DNA of 64,000 bases from positions 273,793,930-273,857,929 of the forward strand of contig JARYHS010008074.1 of assembly GCA_031002005.1 (NCBI GenBank). Reading direction: 5' to 3'. A program made the position numbers and the translations under genes. Below are positions 12,071 to 24,477 of this stretch, in pieces; within the stretch, counting starts at the first letter, position 1, and every line of letters begins with the position of its first letter. Source of the DNA: Vandiemenella viatica. Its lineage: Eukaryota > Arthropoda > Insecta > Orthoptera > Morabidae. Under the pieces are notes generated by a model. That model saw nothing but the letters and a program-made list of their open reading frames with translations. It had not been told where the DNA came from and made no database searches.

Positions 12071-12420
12071 GGGAGCGTCCATAAACTACGTCGTTCCATT
12101 TTGGCCACTTGCGAACTACCCCCCCCCCCCACGTACCCCGACATGGCTTTTTCCTCTCCCCCCCCCCCCCCCCGTGCTAGAAAATATTTTGTACTGTTTC
12201 CTCTTGTAAGACTATCGTAAATGTCATATGGAGATGATTAAATGACGGAAATAAGTATTTACATGCTGTTGTGTGTTCTGAATCTTATTTTAACTGTGAC
12301 AAATAAAATGAATGAAAAGCTACTTGGCTTGGCTCGGAAACCCCCTCCCCCCCACGTAGCTCTACGTAGCTTTCCAGCCCCCCCCTTACTTGACGGTGCC
12401 ACGTAGTTTATGGACGCCCG
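12071..12420. mobile_element. MITE with GCGTCCATAAACTACGT ends
   Basis: The left end reads GGGAGCGTCCATAAACTACG. The reverse complement of the right end reads CGGGCGTCCATAAACTACGT. The body has two long C-runs (near 12119 and 12158) and a CCACGTAGCTCTACGTAGC palindrome-like block. It is about 350 bp and non-coding. I could not define a target duplication. A relative with the same style of end occurs at 43517-43742. Confidence 0.65.
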
Positions 12421-13481
12421 CTTGTCGAGTGCAGCTGTGGTACGTAATGCTGGCTTACCAGTGGCGTATGGCTGCAGGCCATTCACAGATTGCGACGCTC
12501 ATATGTCCAGTCCGTCGCGTGTACTTCTTCCATTTAGAGTACCGCTCTCACTCAGGCTCACTCCGCTTGCGAAATGAATTTTCTTTTTTCCCGCACGTAC
12601 AGTAGTTAAATAATCATGGGAAATATCTCTGTTTACACTTATTATTTCCACTCTTTTCGAGTCTCCACGATTTTTATGTTCATATTTCATTTAACATTGA
12701 AAACCAACTCACGAAAGTGACAGCTTCACAGTAAATCGAAGAACAGTATGTTGATAACAAGTGGAAATTATGTTATCGTCGCTTAATCATAGGCGTTGCC
12801 ATTGTCGTTGAAAATGGAACTAATAACAACAGCAATAGTCCTATTTTTTGTTTTGAATTCATTACAAATATTAAACTATAAAAGTTGTAACATAACCTAG
12901 CCCTAACTCCCTTTAAATCTCCAGAAGCTGTATTTTATGTGTTTCCACACTTTTCTCCTGTATTTATTTACTGATTCAATTATGTTAGGAAATAGCATTC
13001 AGCTGTCATCATTAAGGTTAATTAATTGATTTTCGCCTACAGGAAAGCGAGAAGAGAGTTTACCGCACAATATTTATGTAAATTATCCCATTGCCCACTT
13101 ATTCCGCGGTAAATTCAAATTAATTCCATACCTCCCTCACCAAGTCAGTTTATAATATCACTGCAGTACATACATACATAACGCCCCTTATTTGGTTTTT
13201 TTTTTTTTTTTTAACTGTAGCGTCTGAGCCGGTTTAGTGTCGTTCAGTTTGAACCTTCTCGGCAATTTACTGTTAACTTAGCTGCTGCGTCACAGATAAT
13301 AACGACAGAGTCTATAAAAATGGCACCTGATAAAGAAGCGCACACAAAATAGAAATTTGCTATTGAATTTTTCACAGTCAAATCTGGCCCAGTCGACATC
13401 CATCGACGTTTGCTAAACGTAACTGAGAAGATACAAAGGATGTAAGAACGGTAATGTGATAGTTAATACTTTCAGTTTACT
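12421..13481. other. AT-rich spacer
   Basis: No gene recognised. There is a CATACATACATA-type stretch near 13168 and a T-run near 13196-13211. Confidence 0.4.
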
Positions 13482-13489
13482 AAAATAAC
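13482..13489. repeat. 8-bp target duplication AAAATAAC (left)
   Basis: It is identical to 14725-14732 on the far side of the hAT element. Confidence 0.75.
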
Positions 13490-14724
13490 CACAGCTGGGA
13501 AGAAAACCGTTAATCCGTTAATCGTTAATTAACGAAGTTAACAAAATTGCAAAATGTAACTTTTAAGTTAATCGACAAAATCATTAACGTTCTTTTTAAC
13601 TTCCGTTAAACTGAACTTCCGTTAACATTGGTTGTTGACGTAATTTCGTTTGACTGAATTGCGCGCCACGGCACGTTGGTACCTTCGATAAGTCGAATGG
13701 CGAACGAATTAGGTAATGGGAAGTGTGAGTGTGATGCATATACAAACTGTTATGATAGGCTTGGCGTGGGTGTGAGCAGGAACGCTAGATGGGATGTGGA
13801 AATTTGTCATTTTACAGATAAACAATTGCATAACAAAATAATATATGCACCAGAAGATGTACAGTTATAGCATACATGGTACATTAATTACGTCAACTAC
13901 ATTGACACAAACTACTGGCAGTTTATTTTGTTGGTACCGTAGAAATAAATTCTTCGACAGAGTAGAAGGCGTTGTTAATTAAAAATTCGTGATTGATTTT
14001 GATATTTCTACAACATTTTTTACTAATATAGTGCCACTTTTTAGTTTGTTAGTGAAATAAATTAAATTGATGTTCGTTACATTATTAAATCATGGAAACA
14101 GAAGATCTAAAAACTGTTAGTGAAATCAGAAACGCTAGCAATAGCAACGGGAATGTTATAAAATTGGCCATATTTATGTGATTATATTTCATTTAAATCA
14201 AAATTGGGAAAACAACTGATTTATGAATTCAAACTGTGCTTCTGCAGTCAAGACTCACGTTTCTAGCCTTAATAATCTTTAAAAGCACCTGAAAAGGATG
14301 CATAGATCCAAATATGTACAGTTAGAAGAAAATTAGAACAGGGTCAAATCGTTAAGTGGTATGAATTCTGGTGTAGATAGCAGCTAAGTATCTGCTAATC
14401 AAAGGTTATGTCAACAAAGCAGTGGTGAATCTTTTAGCATCGTAGTCACAGACAGCGGTGCATCTCAAACTGGTGTGGACTTTTTCGCTGCCAACATGAT
14501 TCCGCAACATGTTGTAGCATACGATTCGCTTGATAAGCTGATTAAAACGTTGAACCCCAGTAAGAACTCCAGAGGGACATTGGGTAGACATATTGTTGAT
14601 GATTAACTTTAACGGATAACTGTAACTTGAGTCAAATTTCCTTTAACGATTATCGAAGTTAACTTTTTAAGTAGCGGATTAACGATTAACGAAGTTAAAT
14701 GGTTGATTACTGTGCCCACCAATG
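13490..14724 (+). mobile_element. hAT deletion derivative with TTAAC-rich subterminal repeats
   Basis: The element is bounded by the 8-bp duplication AAAATAAC. The left end begins CACAGCTGGGAAG. The reverse complement of the right end begins CATTGGTGGGCAC, sharing the GTGGG/CTGGG core. Both subterminal zones are packed with CGTTAAT/GTTAAC words in opposite orientation (13505-13620 and 14605-14705). An 8-bp target duplication and subterminal motif arrays are typical of hAT. The interior keeps part of the N-terminal transposase only. Confidence 0.75.
14190..14600 (+). pseudogene. hAT transposase N-terminal fragment with BED-like finger
   Basis: In shifting frames around 14240-14330 the plus strand gives a fragment resembling the second half of a BED zinc finger (a C-x-H spacing ending in H-x4-H within an LKRHLKRMH-like stretch). 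Near 14500-14560 a VVAYDSLDKLIKTLNP-like stretch recalls the region after the finger in hAT transposases. Several frameshifts are present and no catalytic domain remains. Confidence 0.55.
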
Positions 14725-14732
14725 AAAATAAC
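14725..14732. repeat. 8-bp target duplication AAAATAAC (right)
   Basis: Direct copy of 13482-13489. Confidence 0.75.
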
Positions 14733-17700
14733 CTTGTTGTCAACAGCGTCGAAAGTGAGACTGGTATCACACGAAACGACTCCGTTCGACTACTGATTTA
14801 ATGCCCCGGCTACACGCTACGTCTTGCCTGTGCAGGTAAAATTGCACATTCAAAACTGTGCAAAAACAAGGAACGGTCGCCACACGGTACAGGTAAGCTC
14901 GTGCAAACTCAGTGTTTTCGGAGCTGCGAACATGTAGCCAACACAAAAGGGTTTTTTCAGTAGGAGTATTATTTTATTGTTTACTAATAAAAGGCCATAC
15001 AAACAAGCGACACCGTAAAAGTAATCGGAGCAAAAATTGGTTTTTATGGAGAAACATAAATTCACATGTTAATTCAATCGAAGATTTGAGAGAAGATCTG
15101 GAGAAGGATGGATGAAACGGCCTATAAAGAGTTACTGTGCCTAATGACACCCACAATTAAAAGAGATTGGGTATTATTATTAGCTTCTTCAAAATGAATA
15201 AAAACTGTACAAAATGTCGAGTATTCTGTAAACAAATGCACGTAGTGTCCATACCTAATGTATAACTCCTCTAACACTGATATTGTTGTCAGAGTCGTAT
15301 TACCATTCTGCTAACACAATGTCTAAGGAGGCTTATTTGTAGATCGAGAGGTTTCCACTCATACACGGAATTTTTGCGAGCTCTAAAACTAATATTCCCT
15401 TCTAGCAAAGCTTTCTTTTGTGTCTTATAGAATGATACAGCTGAACGTATAAAATAACAACAAGAAGACATATACTCTCCATTCTTTAATTTTTTAGTAA
15501 TATCTTCCTTCGATTTAGTGATTTTAAGACTACGATGCAGTTCGTGGCTGTCCTGTTGTACTGATAAGGAACACCTTTGACCTCGAACGCTCAGAACCGC
15601 ACGAAAACATGCTTAGAATAACAAGCGATCATAAACAAAACAGTGGTGTGTGTCATTTCCTTGCAGAACGTTGTATTCTACCTCAAGTAACATTTTAATA
15701 GAGAGAAACAAATTAACAAGATATCAATACCATATGAAGGAAAGTATACGTAATTTAATGACATTAGTGTATATTACATTTTCAATCAACATTGCTAAAA
15801 AAACTCTCTGCTTAAAGTACTTAATATACAGCAAAACACGCATATACAGCATACCACACACCTGATAGTGCTTATATTAGTCCTCAAAGTTTTGTTGTAC
15901 TTCACATTGCACAGCAAGTTGTGCCTAGAGGTGAAAGTCGGGTTAAGTGCCAATGAAAATCCCCGCCGAGACAGGGATTCGAACCGGGGACTATTAAAAT
16001 TGAAATACTGTATTTTTTTGTTCGTAAATTTGGAAAAATAGAAAAGAATCTTATCTTTTCTGTTCTCTTTATACTATAATTGTTCATAGGCGATTTTAAT
16101 CAATTGTACTGAATACCTTCATTATCAATAACTAGTGTAAGCCCGTGACCCTTTTTTTTGCGTATTGTCAGGGGTCTAGAATAGTTCCAGTTTATAGGAT
16201 GAAAGATTATTACTGGTTTACCTGATTTGACCACATATAAACTTGACCTGTGTTTCATGGTGAATAAAATCTCTGATCTTGAAGAACTCGGAAGTATTAA
16301 TAGAGGCAGGTATTAAACACGAACAGGGACGATAGTACAATCGTATAATTGCTTAAATACGTAGAAACTTAACTTGTATTTGACCCTTAAAGTTCACTTA
16401 CAAAATTTAAAAAAATCTAGTTTGCTTCGAAAGTATCACGTTGTTTTTTATTGAGACTGGTCAAACACTCGTAATGATTGGTCATAATATCTGTAACGGC
16501 CAGAGAACTTAATACACATTCCATATTATTAAAAAGTTGATCAACTCCGAAGAAATGAATTTCCAGAATAGTTGATTCAGTAACATATTTGATCTGATGT
16601 CCACTTTAAATAACATAATAACTCACGTACAGCGGACATAAAGAAAGAGCATTAACGAAATTTGTCAGTAAAATAACTAATAAGCAAATAAACTGTAATT
16701 CATAAACTTTGGTCAAGCAACAACATTAGTGAAAGTTTTAATTAAATTGAAATTTATCCTAAGCCGGAATTACAATTCGCATTCGCGGTTACAGCAGAGA
16801 CCATGAGTAATTTAATGTTTTAAAGTTTTTTAAGTTGCTTTTATTAGCAACATGTTACTGAAAAACAGATCCACGTTTTTTCAGACGTAAAGTGTATCGA
16901 TATTTTTTAACAATGAAACACTACGAAAAGCAAACTTTATGAATGTATTATGGCAATTAATTTGGTAGTAATTGCTTAGGTATTAAATTGTGGACATAAC
17001 GACGAATTTCTTCTAATGGTATCTCTGGTCGCTGTTTTACGAGCGGTGGCTGACACGTGACACCGTGCTCCAGCCAATAGCTATCGAGGTGAGTGAATGA
17101 GTGCGCTTAGGAAATTATACGGTAGATTGTTTTCATCTTTATCTCAACAATTTTATATACGATACAGTAAAGTTTTATACAATTTAATAGCAAATTTCAA
17201 ATGTTTCTTTTTAAGTTTTAGTTAGAAAATTGCAGTAAAGTAAGAGGTTAAATTTCAAAATATTTGAGAGGGAAGGCCCAGCACCACAGGTTCAGACTAA
17301 GGGTCTACAGGTCCTAAAAACCGCCCTGTCATCCCTAGTATTTCGCGAGGGAAAGTATGTTTTAACAAAGTATAAGTTACTATACATTTTGTTAAAATAA
17401 CACTTTCATTTGGTGTCGAAGTGACACTGACAGATCGGCAATATGTGTCGAATGTTATAATTGCGCTGCAGTGGACGAGGTTAAATCGTACAACCTGGTC
17501 GGCCGTAAATCTGGGTGTTATTCGGACGAATACGGTTCCAATGGTCGACCGACCTTAGTGTCCGTTAGTTCATCTGTGTAAACGATTGCTGACGCATTTC
17601 CGAGATGCGATGCGACGCAGCTCGCCCCGCCCAAGTGTGCGCTTATCTTAACAGAAATGTGCACCTCGAAAGGGAGACAATGCAATGTCACTCCATTCAG

Positions 17701-18599
17701 GACCGAGAAGTATCGATTCCTCGCAGTCGGCACATGGCTGAGTGCGTTCAAGCCGTGTCGTATAGGACACGGAGAAAAATATCGTGCACGAGTCAAACCA
17801 CATCATCCGCGTAGCGGCCATCCTGATATGGTAAACCCAGTCCCATTACGTGGTCGGATGCTGGACTGTCACTGCTTTCCGCTTCACAAATATCAGTACA
17901 AAAAAAATAAAATAAAACCACGTAACAGCATCCGTCACGGTGTCATGCACCTGGGCCAACGGTGAGTATCTGTCAACAGAGTAATGATAAAACCTTCCTC
18001 TGAATATATATTTTCTTCTTCATATGTTCTTTAGTTTTGTTAAAGAGTTACTGGAGAAAGAGTTGCAAGTTGTAAGCAAAATGAGATAACCTCTGTAAGT
18101 GTTTTACGAACTCGTACATTTGGAACTGAAACTTACGTAATCCCAGTTACGTCATGGAAGGTCCCAGTCCCACTTCGTGATCGGATACTTACTTCCTGAA
18201 TCGGATGTAATAGTTAACTCACTGTCATCTGCCACCCCAATACAATCAACAAAGCAAAAACTATTAATTATTCTTTAACTACACAGAAAAAAATAAAGCA
18301 ATTATTAAATCTAGTGTATTTTATTTAAATTATTTTGTTGCGTTTATTAAAATTGAAGCGTACATTTGGACATAACAATGCTACGAAAGCTGGACAGCGC
18401 ACGTTTTTACCAAGACAGACTTAATAATATCCATTAAATGCATTTTTTTCGCTACTGCGCAAGAACAGATGAGTAGCCACACTGCCTCTTGTTTCATGGG
18501 GCTGAGATTTAACTAATAACTAACATTGAGGGTAACCAGTGTCTTGGTATGTATTTACCTCCATTGCGTACAGACACCGGGAAGACCCATTTTAATTAA
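14733..18599. other. spacer; somewhat GC-richer island at 17460-17880
   Basis: Mostly AT-rich with no gene that I can support. 17460-17880 is richer in CpG and has overlapping open frames on both strands (60-100 codons) without recognisable domains. A CCCAGTCCCA-T-CGTG-TCGGAT word occurs twice (near 17843 and 18164). A SINE fragment lies at 15920-15991. Confidence 0.4.
15920..15991 (-). repeat. tRNA-derived SINE fragment, different family
   Basis: The minus strand contains GGTTCGAATCCCTGTCTCGG, a pol III B-box, followed by SINE-like sequence. No A-box is visible. It is not a folding tRNA gene. Confidence 0.5.
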
Positions 18600-19480
18600 T
18601 TTAATTGCGATGGAACATCTGTTCTGCTTGCAGTTACCCTACGCAACTATTTCCAATTTATCGTATTTAACTCAAATTCCTTGAGTGCATTTTCCTCACC
18701 CAATTTCTTTTGTCCTTTACGAATTTTAATTTTAAAATCTTTCAGTGATTTTGCTTAATTGTTCAGCACTTCCCTAGGTTATTGACTCCAGTCCCTCCGT
18801 CAAACCTGAAATAGAGATTCAGCTTGTGGTCAAGGTCATCCTTTCTCTTACAACCATTACTCCCGATTATTTTACAAGCCTCATCACCAATATATTCCTT
18901 GTACACACCCAGCACTTTCTTCGTCTTCCTCTCGTCCTCCAATGACACTAAATCTAGCTACTTTATCATATCGGTTACTGATTGCGTTCTTCAGACAATT
19001 CCATAAATAAATCTCCGTGCCCTCCTTTGCACCCCGTCCAATTCCTGTATTTGATACACAAATGTGTCACCCGAAGTACACCACCATATTCAAGCAATTC
19101 CTCAAATAAATAAAGGATTTTTAAAACTCTGTCTACCCCCTGCGCAACATGTCCTGCTCATTTGAATTTATCATCAAATCTTATGTCACGACATTTACAT
19201 TTCAGATCTTTAACAAGTAATTCCTGCCCCATCCTAAGATCATAAAAACTTTAATTAACTTATTTGTGTACCTTAACTCTTCTTGGTGCATCTTATTTCC
19301 ATGTAGTCCTACCCTCTCAAACCAAGAACCCCATGTAGCTGTTCACAGTCTTCTCCTGTTGTAAGCGTGTGGCTTAACATTTCATCAGCAAACATAACTT
19401 CTGACTTTAACCTTCTAACACAATCAGTTACTAGAATCGTGAACAGCATGGTCCACTCAAACGCTTTTTATCTTTTTTTT
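18600..19480 (-). pseudogene. LINE (non-LTR retrotransposon) reverse transcriptase 3' remnant
   Basis: The minus strand holds broken pieces of a LINE ORF2 end. A TDCVRRLKSEVMFADE-like stretch near 19400-19440 corresponds to the RT active-site region with FADE in place of FADD. An ELDGVQRRARRFIYG-like stretch near 18990-19050 and a SLEDERKTKKVLGVYKEYIGD stretch near 18880-18948 match the conserved region after the RT in CR1/jockey-type elements. There are many stops and shifts. Confidence 0.65.
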
Positions 19481-20434
19481 AACAACATTAAATGTCAAAT
19501 ACCTTGAAAACATCTGTTGCTACTCTACAACTTTGCTTCCCTAGTGCATTTTACCCGAAAATATCTTACATGTAGCACACTTACATTTGCATGAATATTC
19601 TTACTTAAAACCATCTTAAGGACTTTCAAGCCAGTTTCATTCATCACAGAAATTTCTGATGTGGTTGCATATCAGTCTCTCCATCAATTTACAAACGACT
19701 AAATTTTTCCTTATGTAATAATAAAATACTAAAATCACTTCTTTTACCCGTTTTGCCTTACCACAAATCAGGTTCTGTTTAGGGCAAGATTGCGTATATT
19801 TCCTGGTGGTTCAGTCAGGCTTACAATTTCACAACATCGTATACGCCGGCAAAGTGATGATTTTTCTCATACATTCATTAAACTCCGTATAAATACCATG
19901 ATAATAGAGTCATAACGCATCTTATGTGTAGATGTCAGAATTACTTTCTTTAACTGATTTTTTTTCGTTATTCTTATCAAACTTCTTTAAAAAAAAATTA
20001 AAAAAAAAAACACACACACACACACTAGAAATTCGGAAAAGTAAGTCGTCCTGCAGCATTCATTTCACTCGGTGCAGTAAACATTGGGAAGAAACTGTTA
20101 GATGGCACTTCAGGATTTATCCAAATATTGGTGGGCCCTCATGTTACTTCACTTCCCCCTCGTGCCCCAGTTTGCCCTAACTGTGCAGTGACGGAGGATT
20201 TTAACTCCGGTACTGTCTTTTCCACCGCCGAAGTGTGTATTTAGCGATCCGCGAAACGTTTGGAATTGCTCGCTCCCCCCTTCCCATCCATCCCCCCTTC
20301 TCCGCCGACAGTAGAAATAAACCGAGATTGGATGATTCTAAATGGCACTGTTATAACCGCATAACACGCTATGCGGAGACATCTTCATTTACGTGCTCGG
20401 CAATAACGCAATGCGGTTGACATTCCAGCAACAG
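19481..20434. other. spacer before assembly gap
   Basis: No gene recognised. A short CA microsatellite (about 14 bp) lies near 20010-20024 next to an A-run. C-rich patches occur at 20275-20305. Confidence 0.4.
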
Positions 20435-21434
20435 NNNNNNNNNNNNNNNNNNNNNNNNNNNNNNNNNNNNNNNNNNNNNNNNNNNNNNNNNNNNNNNNNN
20501 NNNNNNNNNNNNNNNNNNNNNNNNNNNNNNNNNNNNNNNNNNNNNNNNNNNNNNNNNNNNNNNNNNNNNNNNNNNNNNNNNNNNNNNNNNNNNNNNNNNN
20601 NNNNNNNNNNNNNNNNNNNNNNNNNNNNNNNNNNNNNNNNNNNNNNNNNNNNNNNNNNNNNNNNNNNNNNNNNNNNNNNNNNNNNNNNNNNNNNNNNNNN
20701 NNNNNNNNNNNNNNNNNNNNNNNNNNNNNNNNNNNNNNNNNNNNNNNNNNNNNNNNNNNNNNNNNNNNNNNNNNNNNNNNNNNNNNNNNNNNNNNNNNNN
20801 NNNNNNNNNNNNNNNNNNNNNNNNNNNNNNNNNNNNNNNNNNNNNNNNNNNNNNNNNNNNNNNNNNNNNNNNNNNNNNNNNNNNNNNNNNNNNNNNNNNN
20901 NNNNNNNNNNNNNNNNNNNNNNNNNNNNNNNNNNNNNNNNNNNNNNNNNNNNNNNNNNNNNNNNNNNNNNNNNNNNNNNNNNNNNNNNNNNNNNNNNNNN
21001 NNNNNNNNNNNNNNNNNNNNNNNNNNNNNNNNNNNNNNNNNNNNNNNNNNNNNNNNNNNNNNNNNNNNNNNNNNNNNNNNNNNNNNNNNNNNNNNNNNNN
21101 NNNNNNNNNNNNNNNNNNNNNNNNNNNNNNNNNNNNNNNNNNNNNNNNNNNNNNNNNNNNNNNNNNNNNNNNNNNNNNNNNNNNNNNNNNNNNNNNNNNN
21201 NNNNNNNNNNNNNNNNNNNNNNNNNNNNNNNNNNNNNNNNNNNNNNNNNNNNNNNNNNNNNNNNNNNNNNNNNNNNNNNNNNNNNNNNNNNNNNNNNNNN
21301 NNNNNNNNNNNNNNNNNNNNNNNNNNNNNNNNNNNNNNNNNNNNNNNNNNNNNNNNNNNNNNNNNNNNNNNNNNNNNNNNNNNNNNNNNNNNNNNNNNNN
21401 NNNNNNNNNNNNNNNNNNNNNNNNNNNNNNNNNN
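20435..21434. other. assembly gap, 1000 N
   Basis: There are exactly 1000 N, which usually denotes a gap of unknown size. It truncates a GGATTGCAATCC-ended transposon copy on its right side. Open frames running through it are artefacts. Confidence 0.99.
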
Positions 21435-21560
21435 GTAACTATGATTGAAATATATGCGTTAAAAAACTGTTTGTACCAATCCCGCACGGATCCCGCGGGA
21501 TTGGCGCAAATCCCGTGCGGATCCCGCGGGATTGAAAACACTGCGGGATTGCAATCCTTA
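21435..21560 (-). mobile_element. GGATTGCAATCC-ended transposon, copy 1 (end only, rest in gap)
   Basis: In reverse complement this is TAAGGATTGCAATCCCGCAG followed by several CCCGCGGGATCC-type blocks. It is almost the same as the left end of the copy at 29540 but in opposite orientation, with a few substitutions. It continues into the N gap. It is flanked on its right by GTGGTGTA (21561-21568), probably half of an 8-bp target duplication. hAT-like behaviour is inferred from the 8-bp flank and the subterminal motif arrays. Confidence 0.7.
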
Positions 21561-21667
21561 GTGGTGTAGTGACTGTATCATTTAGGTTTTATCGAAATAC
21601 GTTTTCGTATTGTGTGGTCAAGCTTTAGTTGTTCGCGTTTAAACAGTTGGCACATATGATGAGAGAA

Positions 21668-21671
21668 GTGT
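21668..21671. repeat. 4-bp target duplication GTGT (left)
   Basis: Matches 29100-29103 on the other side of the LTR retrotransposon. Confidence 0.75.
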
Positions 21672-23145
21672 TGTAATAGGACCATTTGTTGGCTACCGTT
21701 AAGAAAACGTGAGTTGCCAAAAAAGGGAGGGGGGAATTATTAAAATCTAAAATAATTCCTGAAAATGAAAATTACATATAATAATGATGCTATAAGGGGA
21801 TCTAATAGGTTACTAACTAGAACCATGAATTTCAGACACAAAATAAAACCTCATTTATTGAGTCTTATGGCCTTACAAGGTCGGGTAGTAATTAACGTTA
21901 CGTTAAACACAATTAGATCAGCAAAAACAAGCAATACCCGACGTTTACAATTCGCCGGAGTAAGCAAACAAAACTGAATGAAATATCTCAAACAAGTAAT
22001 AAAAACAGCAAAGTTAACATTGAAATAACATGGCAACACAGGCCATCAAATTGAAGCTAACATTTTACTGTACAAAGGAAAATCCCAGGGGGCGCCGTAT
22101 AAAGTGAATGAAAAGCATCAAAATTGAATTAACAAACAGCAAGATGCTTAAGAAAAAATTGAATCGAAATATAAATTCAGCTAGCTCAGAATTTAAGTGG
22201 CGGGAGCAGAGTCTTAACCCAGGCGTCGCTTAAGGGCACATAAGTCTGTTAAAATCCACTGAATAGTGACCGTCGTTTCTGGTACATTACCATAGAATCA
22301 TCGCCGTGATGGTGAGCGACAAACACAATGCCACTGCAGCAATGGAAGCTAAATAAGCGGCTACGACCGCGTTATTAGCATAACTTCCAAATAATGGCAA
22401 GCATGCCACTCGACATCTCGCTTTCCCAAAGCAAGAAATGATCAACCACAATGATCATCAGAGAGCGTGCCGGCTGACACGTCTATTCACCAGCTCGTCT
22501 TGGACCCAAGTCACGTCCGTTCATCAGCTCGTCTTGGACAGAAGTCACGTCCGTTCATCAGCTCGTCTTGGACAGAAGTGATGTCTAAAAATGGCTCCTT
22601 CTTCTTCCTCGGCTAGTTGCTCGCCACATGTAAAAGAACTCCACGGAATTAGTATTGTAGACCCCAATAAATGTTCAGGATTGGCTATCTACACATTTCC
22701 GTCGTCACGTGTTTAATATCATGCGTCGCATTCGCCGTCTCCTTCGCGCGTTTCCTACGTGGCCTTCGGGGTAGTAGCGGGGTAGGGGTAGGTCACCGCC
22801 CGATTTCGAACGGGACTCAAGCCGGGCTGTCCCGGCGCCATCGAGTCGCCTCGCCTGCTCCATTGTTCCTCTCTCAACCGCCGAAATGGCAGTTTCTAGC
22901 CTTCGATATTCAGCCCTTCTGAGCCATGCGTTTACAGAAAAATTGATTTACAATAAAATATACCTTTGGCCGCCCTGGTTTTAAACATACATTTAACCTA
23001 TCCAGACAACCCTCATTATTTACAATTAATTACACGTTGCAAGACTAAATAATTAATAAATTTGAATATAATAAAAAAAAGGAATTATGAATATAATTAA
23101 TAATAATTTAATTATATTCATTGTGGGTGACGCTGTCACACCACA
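21672..23145 (-). repeat. 3' LTR (element on minus strand)
   Basis: It is 1474 bp. On the minus strand it starts TGTGGTGTGACAGC and ends TTACA, so it keeps TG...CA ends. It contains a three-fold 34-bp repeat (22487-22588). Purine richness beside it (23146 on) is weak, so the polypurine tract is not clear. Small open frames inside it, repeated in the other LTR, are not genes. Confidence 0.88.
22487..22588. repeat. 34-bp tandem repeat x3 inside the LTR
   Basis: Three units start TCA(C/T)CAGCTCGTCTTGGAC. The first two end in AAGTCACGTCCGT and the third is diverged at its end. The same array occurs in the other LTR (about 28441-28542). Its place in an LTR suggests a promoter or enhancer repeat, which is inference. 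Confidence 0.85.
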
Positions 23146-24098
23146 ATATACCTGCTACCCAATCAAAATAAAATTATGCCAATAATTTTATTTGAACTAT
23201 TCTAACCCTACAGTTGCATCAAAATCATTGCCTACACTATAGTTTCATGGTTCCAGCTCACTCGAACTATCGCATACATGTGACCTCTTTAAATATGTAA
23301 ATACGACACGTGACTCTGGTTAACATAAATAATGAAATGTCTTATCCTAATATGCAAAGTAAAACATCATAAAACATTGACAGGTACATAGATGTAAATG
23401 AACGACAAAATAGATCTGTTCAATCAATAAACAAAAAAATGATGTAAGCACAAGATATTAACATTAAAACTAGACAACTCAATTAATTATTTACAACGGG
23501 CTATGCAAATCTAGCACATGTGTTGAAGTTAGATATCAGCAACAACAAGAATAAAGAATGCACCGAATGTCCATTATCAAGGCCGACACAAGTATGCCGA
23601 ACCACATAACATGAAAATCAAATGGAAAAGAAAAATCTTCCGCGAATTTACATAATTTAATCCTTCCGCGAATTTACATAATTATCCATACAATACAAAA
23701 GAAAGACGGTTCTCGCAAAATGAACTATATTATGCTTTCCAAACTACACTCGTAGCAAAGACATTATAGCGGTGAAACTAAGCGATCAGCTGTTTCCACT
23801 TTGCCCGCTCTGTTGTTGTCAGTAAGCGCTGTCCCGTTAAGCTTGCGGCTCAGGCTACCTGTTTTCGTTTAACCTGATTGCAATCCTTCCAGGAAAACTG
23901 GCGGTCGGCACAGCTGCTATCCAAACAGCTGAGCGTCCTTTACCTGTTCTCGCTGCGTTAGCGCTACGCTTGTTAGGCAATTACGTGTCTCAAGACTGAC
24001 ACTCTTACTTTCTAAAGATATGCTCTACGTTATTACCTAACTAAATGTACATTGATCCTTAAGCTATATTTACAAACATCCGTCCAGGAACTTGTAGC
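23146..24098. other. non-coding 3' region of the LTR retrotransposon
   Basis: 953 bp between the integrase end and the 3' LTR. No open frame worth noting and no envelope gene. Confidence 0.6.
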
Positions 24099-24449
24099 CT
24101 ATGCTGTGTGAAACGGGCGCAAATTCCGGGCATTATGCGGGCCGAGCTCCGTTCTGCCGTCGGTCAGCATGTAGCAGTTTGGGGAGATAATCCGCGCTAC
24201 TGAGAACGGTCCCGAATACAGCAGAAAGAATTTGGAAATTAATTTTCGCTGTGCGTCAGACGGGGTCATAGTCCTAAGTAGCACCTGCTGCCCGACGCTA
24301 AACGTTTGCGTCCGCAATCCGTCGTGCTTGCGTTGCCGCTTCGTAGCTTTCTCTACCAAGAATTCATGTGCTTTCTTGATGTCATCCTCGGGATTCTTCT
24401 CGGGTTGATCCTTAAATTTTACATTGATACGAATCAGACGCAGTCTCAT
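24099..24449 (-). pseudogene. integrase C-terminal fragment
   Basis: This is 116 codons on the minus strand ending just inside the 3' region. It carries the GPF-V-RI--PN-Y-L pattern of the GPY/F module at the end of gypsy integrases, preceded by a basic, charged linker. The catalytic integrase core (HHCC and DDE) is absent. Upstream it joins the protease reading at a deletion junction near 24450-24480. Confidence 0.75.
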
Positions 24450-24477
24450 CCCGCACGAAATGATCGCGAGTTTCTCA

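Noticed and set aside
17518..17965. Overlapping open frames in a CpG-richer patch as a host exon
   Set aside because: Frames of 60-100 codons on both strands without motif, start context or splice support.
20369..21541. Two very long open frames (351 and 390 codons)
   Set aside because: They run through the 1000 N gap. The N codons simply contain no stops.
22487..22588. Three equal units as a CRISPR array
   Set aside because: Units are directly adjacent with no spacers and lie in an LTR of an insect genome.
22671..22922. 83-codon open frame found identically at 28626-28877
   Set aside because: Both lie in the LTRs and on the strand opposite to the element's genes.
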